DNA of 64,000 nt, taken from positions 248,001 to 312,000 of the forward strand of contig NZ_JAMXHT010000008.1 of NCBI RefSeq assembly GCF_023955655.1, given 5' to 3'. Origin of the DNA: Ralstonia soli (GTDB taxonomy: Bacteria; Pseudomonadota; Gammaproteobacteria; Burkholderiales; Burkholderiaceae). Position numbers and translations under genes: made by a program. Every line of letters starts with the position of its first letter. The first letter of the stretch is position 1. Below the pieces are notes generated by a model that worked only from the letters and a program-made list of their open reading frames with translations, ran no database searches and had not been told where the DNA came from. Shown in pieces: positions 33,961-42,532 of this stretch.

Positions 33961-34347
33961 TCACATCTCGTGGCCGACGGCCTTGGAGACGGCGGCCGGC
34001 GTGTCGTACTCGTCGTCGGGCATGTCGCGCAGGGTCTTCAGGGTGCTGTCGTCGGCACCGTTGGCCTGTGCGGTCTTGAGCAGATCCTGCTTTCTGGCCG
34101 GATACGACGCGCCCTTGAGCGCCTTCTGGATGCCGATGGGCGAGTGCGTCGTGTGTTCGCGCTGGCCGCCGTCATGCGTGCCGCGCTCGTGCGACTTGGC
34201 GCCCGCGCGCTCATCGGGTTTGCCGTGGCCGCCATGGCTGCCTTGGCTGGCGTGCCCGCCGCGCTCCTTCGATGCGCTGCTGTGCTTGGTCTGGGACGTC
34301 GACTTCGAATGCGACGCATGCGTGCTCTTGTCGCGAGTCGGTTTCAT
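33961..34347 (-). CDS. DUF2795 domain protein with Lys/His/Ser-rich N-terminus
   Basis: 128 residues, start at 34347 after GCGGAGGTGTC. The first 70 residues are low-complexity (THASHSKSTSQTKHSSASK, GGHASQGSHGGHG), basic and probably disordered. Residues about 72-124 (IQKALKGASYPARKQDLLKTA, LKTLRDMPDDEYDTPAAVSKAVG) are a DUF2795 domain, a small helical module found in stress-related proteins. It heads the run DUF2795, DUF4142, small acidic protein on the minus strand. Confidence 0.8.
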   Translation of the reverse strand: MKPTRDKSTHASHSKSTSQTKHSSASKERGGHASQGSHGGHGKPDERAGAKSHERGTHDGGQREHTTHSPIGIQKALKGASYPARKQDLLKTAQANGADDSTLKTLRDMPDDEYDTPAAVSKAVGHEM

Positions 34348-34470
34348 GACACCTCCGCTGGTTGGTTGAACGGGCCGTCACCCGGAATGGCGCGGCCGAC
34401 AGCGGTTCTGCAGCACCGAACATGCCTGCGGTGCCGTGAACATCAGCGAGAGGAACGAGCGATGGCGAGG

Positions 34471-34950
34471 CTACTTGCGTGCCGCCGCCTTGGCGCGCGT
34501 GCGCGGCATCGGCAAGGCCGCCTCACCCAGCGCCCGGCTCACCGCATTCGGCTTGTCGACGAGATCCTGCAGCGTGTAGCCGTCGAGCACCTGGAAGTAC
34601 GCCTGCAGCGCCGCGTGCAGCACGCCGCGCAGCCCGCACACGCGCGTGATGACGCAGTTGTTGTGATCCGCCTGGAAGCACTCGACCATGCGGAAGTCGG
34701 GTTCGGTGGCGCGCACCACGTCGCCCAGGTTGATCTCGTCGGCGGGGCGGCCGAGCGTGATGCCGCCCGCGCGCCCGCGTACGGTGTGCAGGAAGCCGTC
34801 TGCCCCAAGCTGCTGCACGATCTTGATGAGGTGGTTCTTGGGAATGTCGAATGCGTCCGCGATGCGCTGGATCGTGACGAGCTCGTCCGGATGCACGGCC
34901 ACGTAGATCAGCGTGCGCAGGGCGTAGTCGGTGTAGTCGGTCAGTCGCAT
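34471..34950 (-). CDS. nsrR: Rrf2-family NO-sensing repressor NsrR
   Basis: A 159-residue regulator. Winged helix at the N-terminus (MRLTDYTDYALRTLIYVAV, IPKNHLIKIVQQLGADG) and three Cys (91, 99, 105) in CFQADHNNCVITRVCGL that bind an Fe-S cluster destroyed by nitric oxide. It is divergent from the flavohaemoglobin gene, the classical NsrR target. Start at 34950 matches the family's N-terminus; an upstream in-frame ATG would add 32 residues without family likeness. Confidence 0.93.
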   Translation of the reverse strand: MRLTDYTDYALRTLIYVAVHPDELVTIQRIADAFDIPKNHLIKIVQQLGADGFLHTVRGRAGGITLGRPADEINLGDVVRATEPDFRMVECFQADHNNCVITRVCGLRGVLHAALQAYFQVLDGYTLQDLVDKPNAVSRALGEAALPMPRTRAKAAARK

Positions 34951-35058
34951 GGCGGGTGTGCGGTGCTGCTGCGAGGGAAAACATTCACAAGAGACGCATC
35001 TTATCGGGAAGTTGCCCGCAAGATGCGCCGGTTTGCCGCAGGCCAATTTGTTGTATCA

Positions 35059-35081
35059 AAGATATATGTTTAATAGAATCC
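35059..35081. promoter_or_regulatory. Candidate NsrR site, nsrR-proximal
   Basis: A 23-bp stretch starting AAGATATATG matches about 14 positions of the NsrR dyad (AAGATGYATTT and its mirror). AT-rich, in the nsrR-hmp divergent region. Confidence 0.4.
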
Positions 35082-35144
35082 AATGCAAGCGGTTGCCCGA
35101 TCACCGGGTGACACAAATAAAGCGTGACGGCGCCCCCGTCTTAT

Positions 35145-35167
35145 TTGTTGCATTTATAAAGCATATT
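35145..35167 (+). promoter_or_regulatory. Candidate NsrR site, hmp-proximal
   Basis: A 23-bp stretch containing TTGCATTTATAAAGCATAT matches about 16 positions of the NsrR dyad consensus and ends 12 bp before the hmp ATG, where a repressor would block transcription or its start. Confidence 0.45.
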
Positions 35168-35178
35168 TGGAGTCCAAC

Positions 35179-36384
35179 ATGCTGTCCGACAAGTCCAGGC
35201 CCTTCATTGATGCGAGTGTTCCGGTGTTGCGCGAGCATGGGTTGACCATCACCCAGACCTTCTACCGCAACATGTTCGCCAGCCACCCCGAGCTGACCAA
35301 CGTGTTCAACATGGGCAACCAGGCCAATGGGTCGCAGCAGCAGTCGCTGGCTTCGGCGGTGTTTGCGTACGCCGCCAACTACGGCAACAACGCAGCGCTG
35401 GGGCCGGTGGTCAACCGCATCGTGCACAAGCACGCCGCCGTGGGCATCAAGCCGAGCCACTACCCGATCGTCGCGCGCCATCTGCTGGGTGCGATTGCCG
35501 AGGTGCTGGGCGATGCCGCCACACCGGACTTGATTGCCGCCTGGGACGAAGCCTACTGGCTGCTCGCCGCTGAGCTGATCGCTGCGGAGGCACGCCTGTA
35601 CCAGCACACCGGCAGCGGCCCCGACCACCGCCAGCCGGTGCGCATCGTGGAGCGCCGCCAGCAGGCAGAAGACGTGGTCTCATTCACGCTCGAAGCCGTG
35701 GGTGATGCGCCGCTGGCCGACTTCCTGCCGGGCCAGTACATCTCGGTGCAGGTGGATGTGGCGCCCGGCGTGCTGCAACAGCGTCAGTACAGCCTGTCGG
35801 ATGCGCCGAACGGCCGCACCTGGCGCATCTCGGTCAAGCGCGATGCCGGCGATGCTGATCGCCCGGCCGGTACGGTGTCGAGCTGGCTGCACGCCAACGC
35901 CCGCGAAGGCGATGTCCTGCTCGTCAGCCAGTCGTACGGCGATTTCGTGCCGCAACTTGCCACCGACAATCCGATCGTGCTGATGTCGGCCGGTGTCGGC
36001 ATCACGCCGATGATCTCGGCGCTCAACACGCTCGCGCAGCAGAACAGTGCGCGCAAGATCGTGTTCAGCCATGCCGATCGCGCGGCCTCGCACGTGGCGC
36101 ACGTCGATGACCTGGAGCGCGCGGCGCAGGCGCTGCCTGCGTTCGAAGCGCACGTGTTCCTGGAGTCCGGCGAAGACGCACGGTTTGCAGCGCGCCCGGC
36201 CCAGCCTGGCCGCATGCGCGTTGACAGCTTCATCCACGACAACGCAATCGATGCGGACTTCTACCTCTGCGGTCCGCTACCGTTCATGCAGGCACAGCGC
36301 GCGGCGCTGCTTGCCAACGGCGTGCCGTCGGCGCGTATCCACCGCGAAGTGTTCGGCCCGGATCTGCTGGACGACATTCTCTGA
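35179..36384 (+). CDS. hmp: Flavohaemoglobin, nitric oxide dioxygenase
   Basis: A 401-residue cytosolic enzyme that converts NO and O2 to nitrate with NAD(P)H. Globin domain (1-140) with Tyr29, Gln53 and proximal His85 at the same numbers as E. coli Hmp. FAD-binding domain (about 150-260; GQYISVQVDV, QRQYSLSDAPN) and NAD domain (LMSAGVGITPMISALNTL, YLCGPLPFMQA, HREVFGP). The start at 35179 was chosen over an in-frame codon 4 triplets earlier because it begins the conserved MLSDKSRPF segment. Divergent from nsrR with 228 bp between starts. Confidence 0.97.
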   Translation: MLSDKSRPFIDASVPVLREHGLTITQTFYRNMFASHPELTNVFNMGNQANGSQQQSLASAVFAYAANYGNNAALGPVVNRIVHKHAAVGIKPSHYPIVARHLLGAIAEVLGDAATPDLIAAWDEAYWLLAAELIAAEARLYQHTGSGPDHRQPVRIVERRQQAEDVVSFTLEAVGDAPLADFLPGQYISVQVDVAPGVLQQRQYSLSDAPNGRTWRISVKRDAGDADRPAGTVSSWLHANAREGDVLLVSQSYGDFVPQLATDNPIVLMSAGVGITPMISALNTLAQQNSARKIVFSHADRAASHVAHVDDLERAAQALPAFEAHVFLESGEDARFAARPAQPGRMRVDSFIHDNAIDADFYLCGPLPFMQAQRAALLANGVPSARIHREVFGPDLLDDIL

Positions 36385-36589
36385 ACGGAACCACGGCGTT
36401 CACCATGCCCCGCCAAGCGCCCCTGCTCACCACTGGCCGTTCCACTTGCTGGTCGGAGCCTTGGCCGCGCTGGGCATGGCGTTGTGGGCGGACGGGCGAG
36501 AAGGCGGAACTCGCAGCATGCAGCCGTGTGGGCGGCTTTCCGTAGAATGGCGCAGCTCCCTCGCCTCGTTTGCGCCCATTCTGCCCACG

Positions 36590-38047
36590 ATGGATGTCCA
36601 CCTGACAATCCAGGGCCGGCATGACCTTGCTGGCCAGCTCTATCGACAACTCCGCACCGCCATCCTTGACGGTCGGCTTGTGCCGGGCGAGCGTCTGCCC
36701 TCCACGCGCGATCTTGCGCTGCAGATCGGCGTGTCGCGCAAGACCACGCTCGACGTGTTCGAGCGCCTCATCGCCGAGGGCTATCTGCAGTCGCGCACCG
36801 GTGCCGGCACCTTCGTTGCCGAAGCCACGCAAGGTCTGCGCGCCCGCACGCAGGCCGCCTCACCCGCGGCGCAACTCGCTTCACCCGCCCCGCCCGTCCG
36901 CACGTTCGATACCCCGTGGAACAACGTGGCGCCCGTGCTGCCCATGCCGCGCACGAATATCGTCTACGACTTTGTTGGTGGGGTGACGGAGAAGCGCCTC
37001 TTTCCCTTTGATGTGTGGCGCCGCTGCGTGGCACACGCGCTTCGGCAGCAGGCACGCGGGCGAGGTGGGTATCACGATCCGGCGGGCGATCAGGCATTGC
37101 GGCTGGCCATCGCGCGCTACCTGGCGTTCAGCCGTGCGGTGGTGTGTGCATGGGCCGATATCGTCGTCACGAACGGCGCGCAGCAGGCCATTGATCTGAT
37201 TGCCCGCGTGCTGGTGCACCCCGGTGATACGGTGGCCGTGGAAGACCCCGGCTACCCGCCCACGCGCATCGCGCTGCAGGCGCTGGGCGCCAACGTGGTG
37301 CCGGTACCGGTGGATGCCGAGGGGCTGGTGGTCGAGGCGCTGCCGCCGTACGCCAAGCTCGTCTACGTAACGCCGTCGCACCAGTTTCCGCTGGGCATGC
37401 CGATGAGCCTCGCGCGCCGGGCGCAACTGCTCGACTGGGCGCAGCGCCATGATGCGCTCATCGTGGAAGACGACTACGACAGCGAGTTCCGCTTCGACGG
37501 CCGCCCGATGGAGTCGCTCAAGAGCCTGGACACCGACGGTTGCGTGGCCTACGTGGGCACCTTCTCCAAGACGATCTTTCCGGAGCTGCGCATCGGTTAC
37601 GTGGTGCCGCCGGCTTCGTTGGCGGCGCCATTGCGGCACGCCAAACAGGTGGCCGACTGGCACAGTGAATCGCTCATGCAGGCCGCGCTCGCCAAGTTCA
37701 TGCTTGATGGCGATTTCGGCAAATACCTGCGCCGCATGCACAAGGAATACGCCGCGCGTCGTAATGCGCTGCTGCGCCATCTGCGTGGCCCGCTGGCGCC
37801 GTGGCTGGCGCCGATGCCGTCAGCCGCCGGCATTCACATGGCGGCGCAGTTGCAGACGCCGTTGCCGGAAGTCGAACTCGTCAAGCTGGCCGAACGTGTG
37901 GGTGTGGGGTTATATGGCACGTCACGCATGTTCGTGGCGCGGCCTCCTCAGCCCGGCCTGCTGATCGGCTACGGCCATGTGAACGTGGCGGAGATCGACG
38001 CGGGGCTCGGCCAGCTGGCGGACGAGCTCGCCCGGGTGGCTACCTGA
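36590..38047 (+). CDS. MocR-type regulator (GntR HTH fused to aminotransferase domain)
   Basis: A 485-residue PLP-dependent regulator. Winged helix (residues about 8-80; LYRQLRTAILDGRLVPGERLPSTRDLA, RKTTLDVFERLIAEGYLQ), then a fold-type I aminotransferase domain (about 115-480) with VTNGAQQAIDLIARVLVHPGD, VEDPGYPP, PSHQFPLGMPMS, VEDDYDSEFRFDGRP and the PLP-binding Lys in GTFSKTIFPELRIGY. The start at 36590 begins the GntR domain. The AhpD-like gene follows 79 bp later on the same strand and is a likely target. Confidence 0.92.
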   Translation: MDVHLTIQGRHDLAGQLYRQLRTAILDGRLVPGERLPSTRDLALQIGVSRKTTLDVFERLIAEGYLQSRTGAGTFVAEATQGLRARTQAASPAAQLASPAPPVRTFDTPWNNVAPVLPMPRTNIVYDFVGGVTEKRLFPFDVWRRCVAHALRQQARGRGGYHDPAGDQALRLAIARYLAFSRAVVCAWADIVVTNGAQQAIDLIARVLVHPGDTVAVEDPGYPPTRIALQALGANVVPVPVDAEGLVVEALPPYAKLVYVTPSHQFPLGMPMSLARRAQLLDWAQRHDALIVEDDYDSEFRFDGRPMESLKSLDTDGCVAYVGTFSKTIFPELRIGYVVPPASLAAPLRHAKQVADWHSESLMQAALAKFMLDGDFGKYLRRMHKEYAARRNALLRHLRGPLAPWLAPMPSAAGIHMAAQLQTPLPEVELVKLAERVGVGLYGTSRMFVARPPQPGLLIGYGHVNVAEIDAGLGQLADELARVAT

Positions 38048-38126
38048 TATTCGTGTCGATTGGCGATTTCAAGGTGCCACTGCGGTGCCTAGACTGGCTC
38101 CTATCCTCAAGTACAGGAGCCCCGCC

Positions 38127-38564
38127 ATGGAACCCCGCCTCGATTTCTATCAAAGCAGCCCCGCCGCCATTCAGGCCGTCGTGGGCCTCGAAAAAGCCCT
38201 CGGCAAGAGCACGCTGGAAAAGCCGTTGACCGAACTCGTGCGCCTGCGCGCCTCGCAGATCAACGGCTGCGCCTACTGCGTCGATCTGCACACCGCCGAT
38301 GCCCGCAAGGGCGGCGAAGACAACCGCCGCCTGGCCACGGTCTCCGTCTGGCACGAAACGCCGTTCTTCACCGACCGCGAACGCGCCGCGCTGGCGTGGA
38401 CGGAAGCCGTCACCCTCGTCAGTGAAACCCGCGTGCCCGACGATGTGTGGCAAGCCGCACGCGCGCAGTTTTCCGATGCGGAACTGGTCGACCTGACCCT
38501 GCTGGTCTGCACCATCAACACGTGGAACCGGCTGGCGATCAGCTTTCGCAAGCTGCCGAGTTGA
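38127..38564 (+). CDS. AhpD-like carboxymuconolactone decarboxylase family protein
   Basis: A 145-residue helical protein. Start at 38127 after AGGAGCCCCGCC. LVRLRASQINGCAYCVDLHTADARKGGE carries the CxxC and following His of the AhpD/CMD alkylhydroperoxidase core. So it may be a thiol peroxidase-type enzyme rather than a decarboxylase. It is next to a MocR regulator, a pairing that recurs in proteobacteria. Confidence 0.9.
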   Translation: MEPRLDFYQSSPAAIQAVVGLEKALGKSTLEKPLTELVRLRASQINGCAYCVDLHTADARKGGEDNRRLATVSVWHETPFFTDRERAALAWTEAVTLVSETRVPDDVWQAARAQFSDAELVDLTLLVCTINTWNRLAISFRKLPS

Positions 38565-38612
38565 GCGCCGCATATACTGCCTCGCACGGCGCGCGCCGCA
38601 CACGGAGGCAAC

Positions 38613-39059
38613 ATGCTGCACAACGTCCGCACCCTGAGCATCAACGTCGAACGTCATTTCGACGACGTGGCCATGTTCCTGGCCGAGCCGCTGAACTTTC
38701 CGATCTGGGCGACCGGCCTGTCGGAGGGGCTCGCGCCCGGCACGCAGGGTTCGGGCGCGGCACCCGACGAGTGGATCGCCAAGGGGCCCGTGGCCAGCGA
38801 CGGCAATGACGGCAACGCAGGCAGCGTGTTCATCCGCTTCAGCCCGCCCAACACCTTCGGCATTGCCGACCACTGGGTCCGCCTGCCGGACGGCTCGGTC
38901 GTCTATGTGCCGCTGCGCGTGGTGCGCAACGGCGCCGGCACCACGGTCTCGCTCACGCTGTTTCAGCAGCCCAACATGGATGACGCGCAGTTCGAAGCCG
39001 ATGCTGAATGGGTGCAGCGCGATCTGGTCAAGCTGAAGATGGTGCTGGAAGCGGAGTAA
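38613..39059 (+). CDS. SRPBCC (START-like) family protein
   Basis: A 148-residue protein, ATG 38613 after ACGGAGGCAAC. Pattern LSINVERHFDDVAMFLAEPLNFPIWATGL, then a beta-rich middle (SVFIRFSPPNTFGIADHWV, SVVYVPLRVVRNGAGTTVSLTLFQ) and a C-terminal helix (AEWVQRDLVKLKMVL), as in polyketide-cyclase/SRPBCC ligand-binding proteins. Substrate unknown. It follows the AhpD-like gene by 48 bp. Confidence 0.75.
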   Translation: MLHNVRTLSINVERHFDDVAMFLAEPLNFPIWATGLSEGLAPGTQGSGAAPDEWIAKGPVASDGNDGNAGSVFIRFSPPNTFGIADHWVRLPDGSVVYVPLRVVRNGAGTTVSLTLFQQPNMDDAQFEADAEWVQRDLVKLKMVLEAE

Positions 39060-39073
39060 GGCTTGGAGCCTCC

Positions 39074-40366
39074 TCAGAGCTTCTCCACCTGCGGTGCTTG
39101 CGGCACCGCTTGTGGACCGGAGGGCGCGGAGGGCGCCGCCAGCGACGGGTCGCCCTGCGCATCGGACCCCTTCACCTGGCGCACCCAGAACACGCAGAAC
39201 AACCCCGCCGCCACGGCCAGCCAGCCGTTGAACCCATAGCCTTCGATGCGGCCGCCCGCGCCGGCGGACAGCAGCAGCCCGCCCGCCCACGCTCCCACGC
39301 CCGTCCCCACCGACATCACCGCACTGTTGGCCGACAGGAACGCGCCGCGCACCTGCGGGGCGGGCACCGTCGTCATCAGCGCCTGCATCGGCACCATGCG
39401 GCTGGAGAGGACCACCATGAAGCACGGGAAGAACAGCAGGATGCCGACGTAGGGCCAGTCAGGCAGATGCGTCATTACCAGCACGGGAATGAACGCCAGC
39501 AGCGCGGCGGCCACGAACACGCGGCGGCGGCCGTAGCGGTCGGCCAGCTTGCCCACGGCGCGCGAGGTGAAGAACGATGCCGCACCGCCCGCCACATACA
39601 ACCACGACAGGTTTTGGGGCGCGATGCCATGGTTGGCCACCAGTACCGGCGAGATGAACGGAATCACCAGCATGTGCGAGCCCATCATCACGAAGGTCAG
39701 CACAAAGGCGCGCAGATGGTGCGGGTTGGTGAGCAACTGCCATAGGCCGGCGAGGATCTCCGCGAGCGTCTGGCTACGCTTGCCGACCAGGTGTTCGGCC
39801 AGCGGCGGAATGGTCTGCCGCGCGCCCACCCAGATCAGCACGGTCAGCGCCGTCAGCAGGAAGAATGGCGCCGACCAGCCGAAGTGCGCGCCGATCGCAA
39901 TGCCCACCGGCACGCCCGCCATGGCGGCCAACGCGAACGAGGACATCACCACGCCGGTGGCGGCACCGCGCCGCGCGGGCGGAATCACATCGGACAGCAC
40001 CGCCATGATGATCGACCCGAGCACGCCGCCCGTGACGCCCGCAAACGCGCGGGCAAACAGCAGCATGGCGTAGCTGCCCGACAGCGCGCAGGCCAGGTTG
40101 GCCAGCGTGAAGAGGCCGTAGACGGTCAGCAGCAGGCGGCGCCGGTCGAAGCGGTCGACATAGGTCGCCGCCAGCAGACCCGAGGCGCCCGAGCACAGCG
40201 AATACACCGACACCGCTGTGGCGAACGCCGCCGGGCCGATGCCAAACGTATGCATGATCTGCGGACCAAGCGGCATCATCACCATGAAATCCATGATGAC
40301 GGTGAACTGCGTGAGCGCGAGGAGCCAGAGCAGCCGGCGCTCGCGGGAAGGGTCAAGTAAGGGCAT
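39074..40366 (-). CDS. MFS transporter (DHA1-like)
   Basis: A 430-residue protein with about 12 helices. Marks: FTVIMDFMVMMPLGPQIM in helix 1, AATYVDRFDRRRLLL in the conserved loop, AFAGVTGGVLGSIIMAVLSDVIPPARRG, and a second-half loop GKLADRYGRRRVF. Probably an exporter; substrate unknown. Start at 40366 puts helix 1 at the usual distance; the frame is open upstream. Convergent with the SRPBCC gene (14 bp between stops). A dyad operator candidate lies about 85 bp upstream. Confidence 0.85.
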   Translation of the reverse strand: MPLLDPSRERRLLWLLALTQFTVIMDFMVMMPLGPQIMHTFGIGPAAFATAVSVYSLCSGASGLLAATYVDRFDRRRLLLTVYGLFTLANLACALSGSYAMLLFARAFAGVTGGVLGSIIMAVLSDVIPPARRGAATGVVMSSFALAAMAGVPVGIAIGAHFGWSAPFFLLTALTVLIWVGARQTIPPLAEHLVGKRSQTLAEILAGLWQLLTNPHHLRAFVLTFVMMGSHMLVIPFISPVLVANHGIAPQNLSWLYVAGGAASFFTSRAVGKLADRYGRRRVFVAAALLAFIPVLVMTHLPDWPYVGILLFFPCFMVVLSSRMVPMQALMTTVPAPQVRGAFLSANSAVMSVGTGVGAWAGGLLLSAGAGGRIEGYGFNGWLAVAAGLFCVFWVRQVKGSDAQGDPSLAAPSAPSGPQAVPQAPQVEKL

Positions 40367-40731
40367 GAGGGCGAATGAAGGAGAGGAAGCGCGCGCAGGC
40401 CGCCGCCTTAACCGGTGAGCTGGCGCGCTCCTTTTGTGTCGGAAAACATATCTTAAGATAGTTGTCGCGACACAAGAAGTCAAACTTTATGGAGTGGATT
40501 CTGCGCCTCGTCGGCGTGACGGGGCGCGCAATGGGCTATTTCGCGCTCCGGGCCTTTCGTCCTCACCGGCCAGGGCGGACGCCCATCTTCAGTGGCAAAT
40601 CGAATGAACAGCATCGCAACATTTAATTGGTCGATCGTGATCGACTTCGCTATCGTCAACGCCGCCCGCGTACGAACCGCCTGATGCTGTTTGCGCCCGG
40701 GGCCGGACCAACCCCATTGCCTGGATGCAGT
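40367..40731. other. 365-bp divergent promoter region
   Basis: Lies between the MFS gene (minus) and allE (plus). It holds two adjacent palindromes at 40449-40472 but no regulator gene. A plus-strand open frame that reaches upstream of allE has no family likeness. Confidence 0.55.
40449..40472. promoter_or_regulatory. Two adjacent perfect palindromes, operator-like
   Basis: TATCTTAAGATA (40449-40460) is a 12-bp perfect palindrome, and two bases later TGTCGCGACA (40463-40472) is a 10-bp one. The first resembles sites bound by MarR/PadR-type repressors. It probably controls the MFS gene, allE or both; no matching regulator is next door. Confidence 0.5.
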
Positions 40732-41568
40732 ATGTCTAAAACCACGTATTACGCGCCGCATGGCGGCCACCCGCCGCAGACCGATCTGCTGACCGATCGC
40801 GCGATGTTCACCGAGGCGTACGCGGTCATTCCGAAGGGAGTGATGCGCGACATCGTCACGAGCCACCTGCCCTTCTGGGACAACATGCGCATGTGGGTGA
40901 TCGCTCGCCCGCTGTCCGGCTTTGCCGAGACCTTCTCCCAGTACATCGTCGAGCTGGCACCCAACGGCGGCAGCGACAAGCCGGAGCAGGACGTCAACGC
41001 CGAAGCCGTGCTGTTCATCGTCGAAGGCGAGCTGACCCTGACCCTGCAAGGCCAGGTTCACAACATGCAGCCGGGTGGCTACGCCTTCATCCCGCCGGGC
41101 GCCGACTACAAGGTGCGCAACACTTCCGGCCAGCACACCCGCTTCCACTGGATCCGCAAGCACTATCAGAAGGTCGACGGCGTACCGCTGCCGGACGCCT
41201 TCGTCACCAACGAGCAGGACATCCAGCCGCTGGTGATGCCGGATACCGAAGGGCGCTGGAGCACCACCCGCTTCGTCGACATGAGCGACATGCGCCATGA
41301 CATGCACGTCAACATCGTCAACTTTGAGCCGGGCGGTGTGATCCCGTTTGCGGAAACGCACGTCATGGAGCACGGCCTGTACGTGCTGGAAGGCAAGGCC
41401 GTCTATCGCCTGAACCAGGACTGGGTCGAGGTGGAAGCCGGTGACTTCATGTGGCTGCGCGCCTTCTGCCCGCAGGCCTGCTATTCGGGTGGCCCGGGCC
41501 GCTTCCGCTACCTGCTGTACAAGGATGTGAACCGTCACATGAACCTGACGCTGAACCCGACGCGCTAA
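40732..41568 (+). CDS. allE: (S)-ureidoglycine aminohydrolase
   Basis: A 278-residue double-cupin enzyme that releases ammonia from (S)-ureidoglycine to give (S)-ureidoglycolate in allantoin breakdown. First cupin: AEAVLFIVEGELTLTLQG, GGYAFIPPGADYKV. Second cupin: ETHVMEHGLYVLEGKAVYRL, VEAGDFMWLRAFCPQACY, then YLLYKDVNRHM, very like E. coli AllE (YlbA). Metal ligands are the EtHvxEHG group. The ATG at 40732 begins the conserved region. No other allantoin gene is in the window. An intrinsic terminator follows. Confidence 0.88.
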   Translation: MSKTTYYAPHGGHPPQTDLLTDRAMFTEAYAVIPKGVMRDIVTSHLPFWDNMRMWVIARPLSGFAETFSQYIVELAPNGGSDKPEQDVNAEAVLFIVEGELTLTLQGQVHNMQPGGYAFIPPGADYKVRNTSGQHTRFHWIRKHYQKVDGVPLPDAFVTNEQDIQPLVMPDTEGRWSTTRFVDMSDMRHDMHVNIVNFEPGGVIPFAETHVMEHGLYVLEGKAVYRLNQDWVEVEAGDFMWLRAFCPQACYSGGPGRFRYLLYKDVNRHMNLTLNPTR

Positions 41569-41589
41569 GCGCCGGTCAGGTCGGACAAG

Positions 41590-41622
41590 AAAGCCCGCCG
41601 GTGCAGACCGACGGGCTTTTTT
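41590..41622 (+). terminator. Intrinsic terminator after allE
   Basis: AAGCCCG (41591-41596 region) pairs with CGGGCTT around a 14-base middle, followed by TTTTTT (to 41622). Confidence 0.8.
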
Positions 41623-41656
41623 CATGGGTGATGCCGCTGGCGTTGCGCGCAGGCAT

Positions 41657-42436
41657 CTACTTGCGCGTCGCCACGATGAACAAGCGTGGAAACGGCAGCA
41701 GCACAGTGCCGTCGCCGAGCGTCGGATAGGCCGTGGAAACGGCGTCGCGGTAGCGCGCGAGGAAGGCGGCCTGTTCGTCTTCGTTCAGTGCCGCCAGGAA
41801 CGGCCGTAGCGCGCTGCCCTTGAACCATTCGACCACCGCATCCGCGCCGCCGTGCAGGGGATGGTGATAGGTGGTGCGCCACACATCTACGCGCGCGCAC
41901 AGCGGTTGCAGCATCGCGTAGTAGCGGCGTGCGTCGAATCGCTCGGTGCGCTCCACACCCTTGAGTTTGTCGGCCCACGGCCCGGTGGCGGCCACTTCGC
42001 GCATCCGCCGGTGTGCTGGCTCATCGAGGTTATCGGGCATCTGCACGGCAAGATGCCCGCCCGACGCCAGCTTGCCGACCAGCTTCGGAAACAGCGTGTC
42101 ATGCGCCGGCAGCCATTGCAGCACCGCGTTGGCGAGGATCAGGTCATACGCGCCCGGCTCGTCCCACGTTGCTATGTCGACGATATCGAAGCGCACCTCG
42201 GGCAAGCGCTTGCGTGCAGCCTGGATCATGTCGGCCGAGGCGTCGATTCCGCGCACGGCTGCCGCGGGCGCATGCGCCATTAACGCATCTGTTGAGTTGC
42301 CGGGCCCGCAGCCGATGTCAATGGCGATATGGATGGGGGTGTGCGGCACGGCGGCCAGCAGGTCGCGCACCGGCCGCGTGCGCTCGTCTTCAAACTGCAC
42401 GTACTGCTTGGCGTACCAATCGTGTGGGGTCGTCAC
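41657..42436 (-). CDS. tam: Trans-aconitate 2-methyltransferase
   Basis: A 259-residue SAM-dependent enzyme (E. coli Tam 252). Begins with GTG at 42436 after AAGGAGCACACC; an upstream ATG lacks a ribosome site. Motifs: WYAKQYVQFEDERTRPVRDLLAAV, DIGCGPGNST for SAM, ANAVLQWLPAH, and GGHLAVQMPDN, all Tam hallmarks. It methyl-esterifies trans-aconitate, an inhibitor of the citric acid cycle. Divergent from a LysR gene. Confidence 0.9.
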   Translation of the reverse strand: MTTPHDWYAKQYVQFEDERTRPVRDLLAAVPHTPIHIAIDIGCGPGNSTDALMAHAPAAAVRGIDASADMIQAARKRLPEVRFDIVDIATWDEPGAYDLILANAVLQWLPAHDTLFPKLVGKLASGGHLAVQMPDNLDEPAHRRMREVAATGPWADKLKGVERTERFDARRYYAMLQPLCARVDVWRTTYHHPLHGGADAVVEWFKGSALRPFLAALNEDEQAAFLARYRDAVSTAYPTLGDGTVLLPFPRLFIVATRK

Positions 42437-42498
42437 GGTGTGCTCCTTGCGGTGGTCTCCGATGACGGAATTGTCGGCAGTCACGATCAATCAGTAAA

Positions 42499-42525
42499 AT
42501 GAATTCAATTTCCGAATTGATTCAT
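42499..42525. promoter_or_regulatory. Palindromic site between tam and the LysR gene
   Basis: Outer arms ATGAAT / ATTCAT (42499-42504, 42520-42525) and inner arms CAATT / AATTG. The site ends 8 bp before the LysR ATG, so it could be an autoregulatory LysR site. Confidence 0.4.
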
Positions 42526-42532
42526 AACGCTG

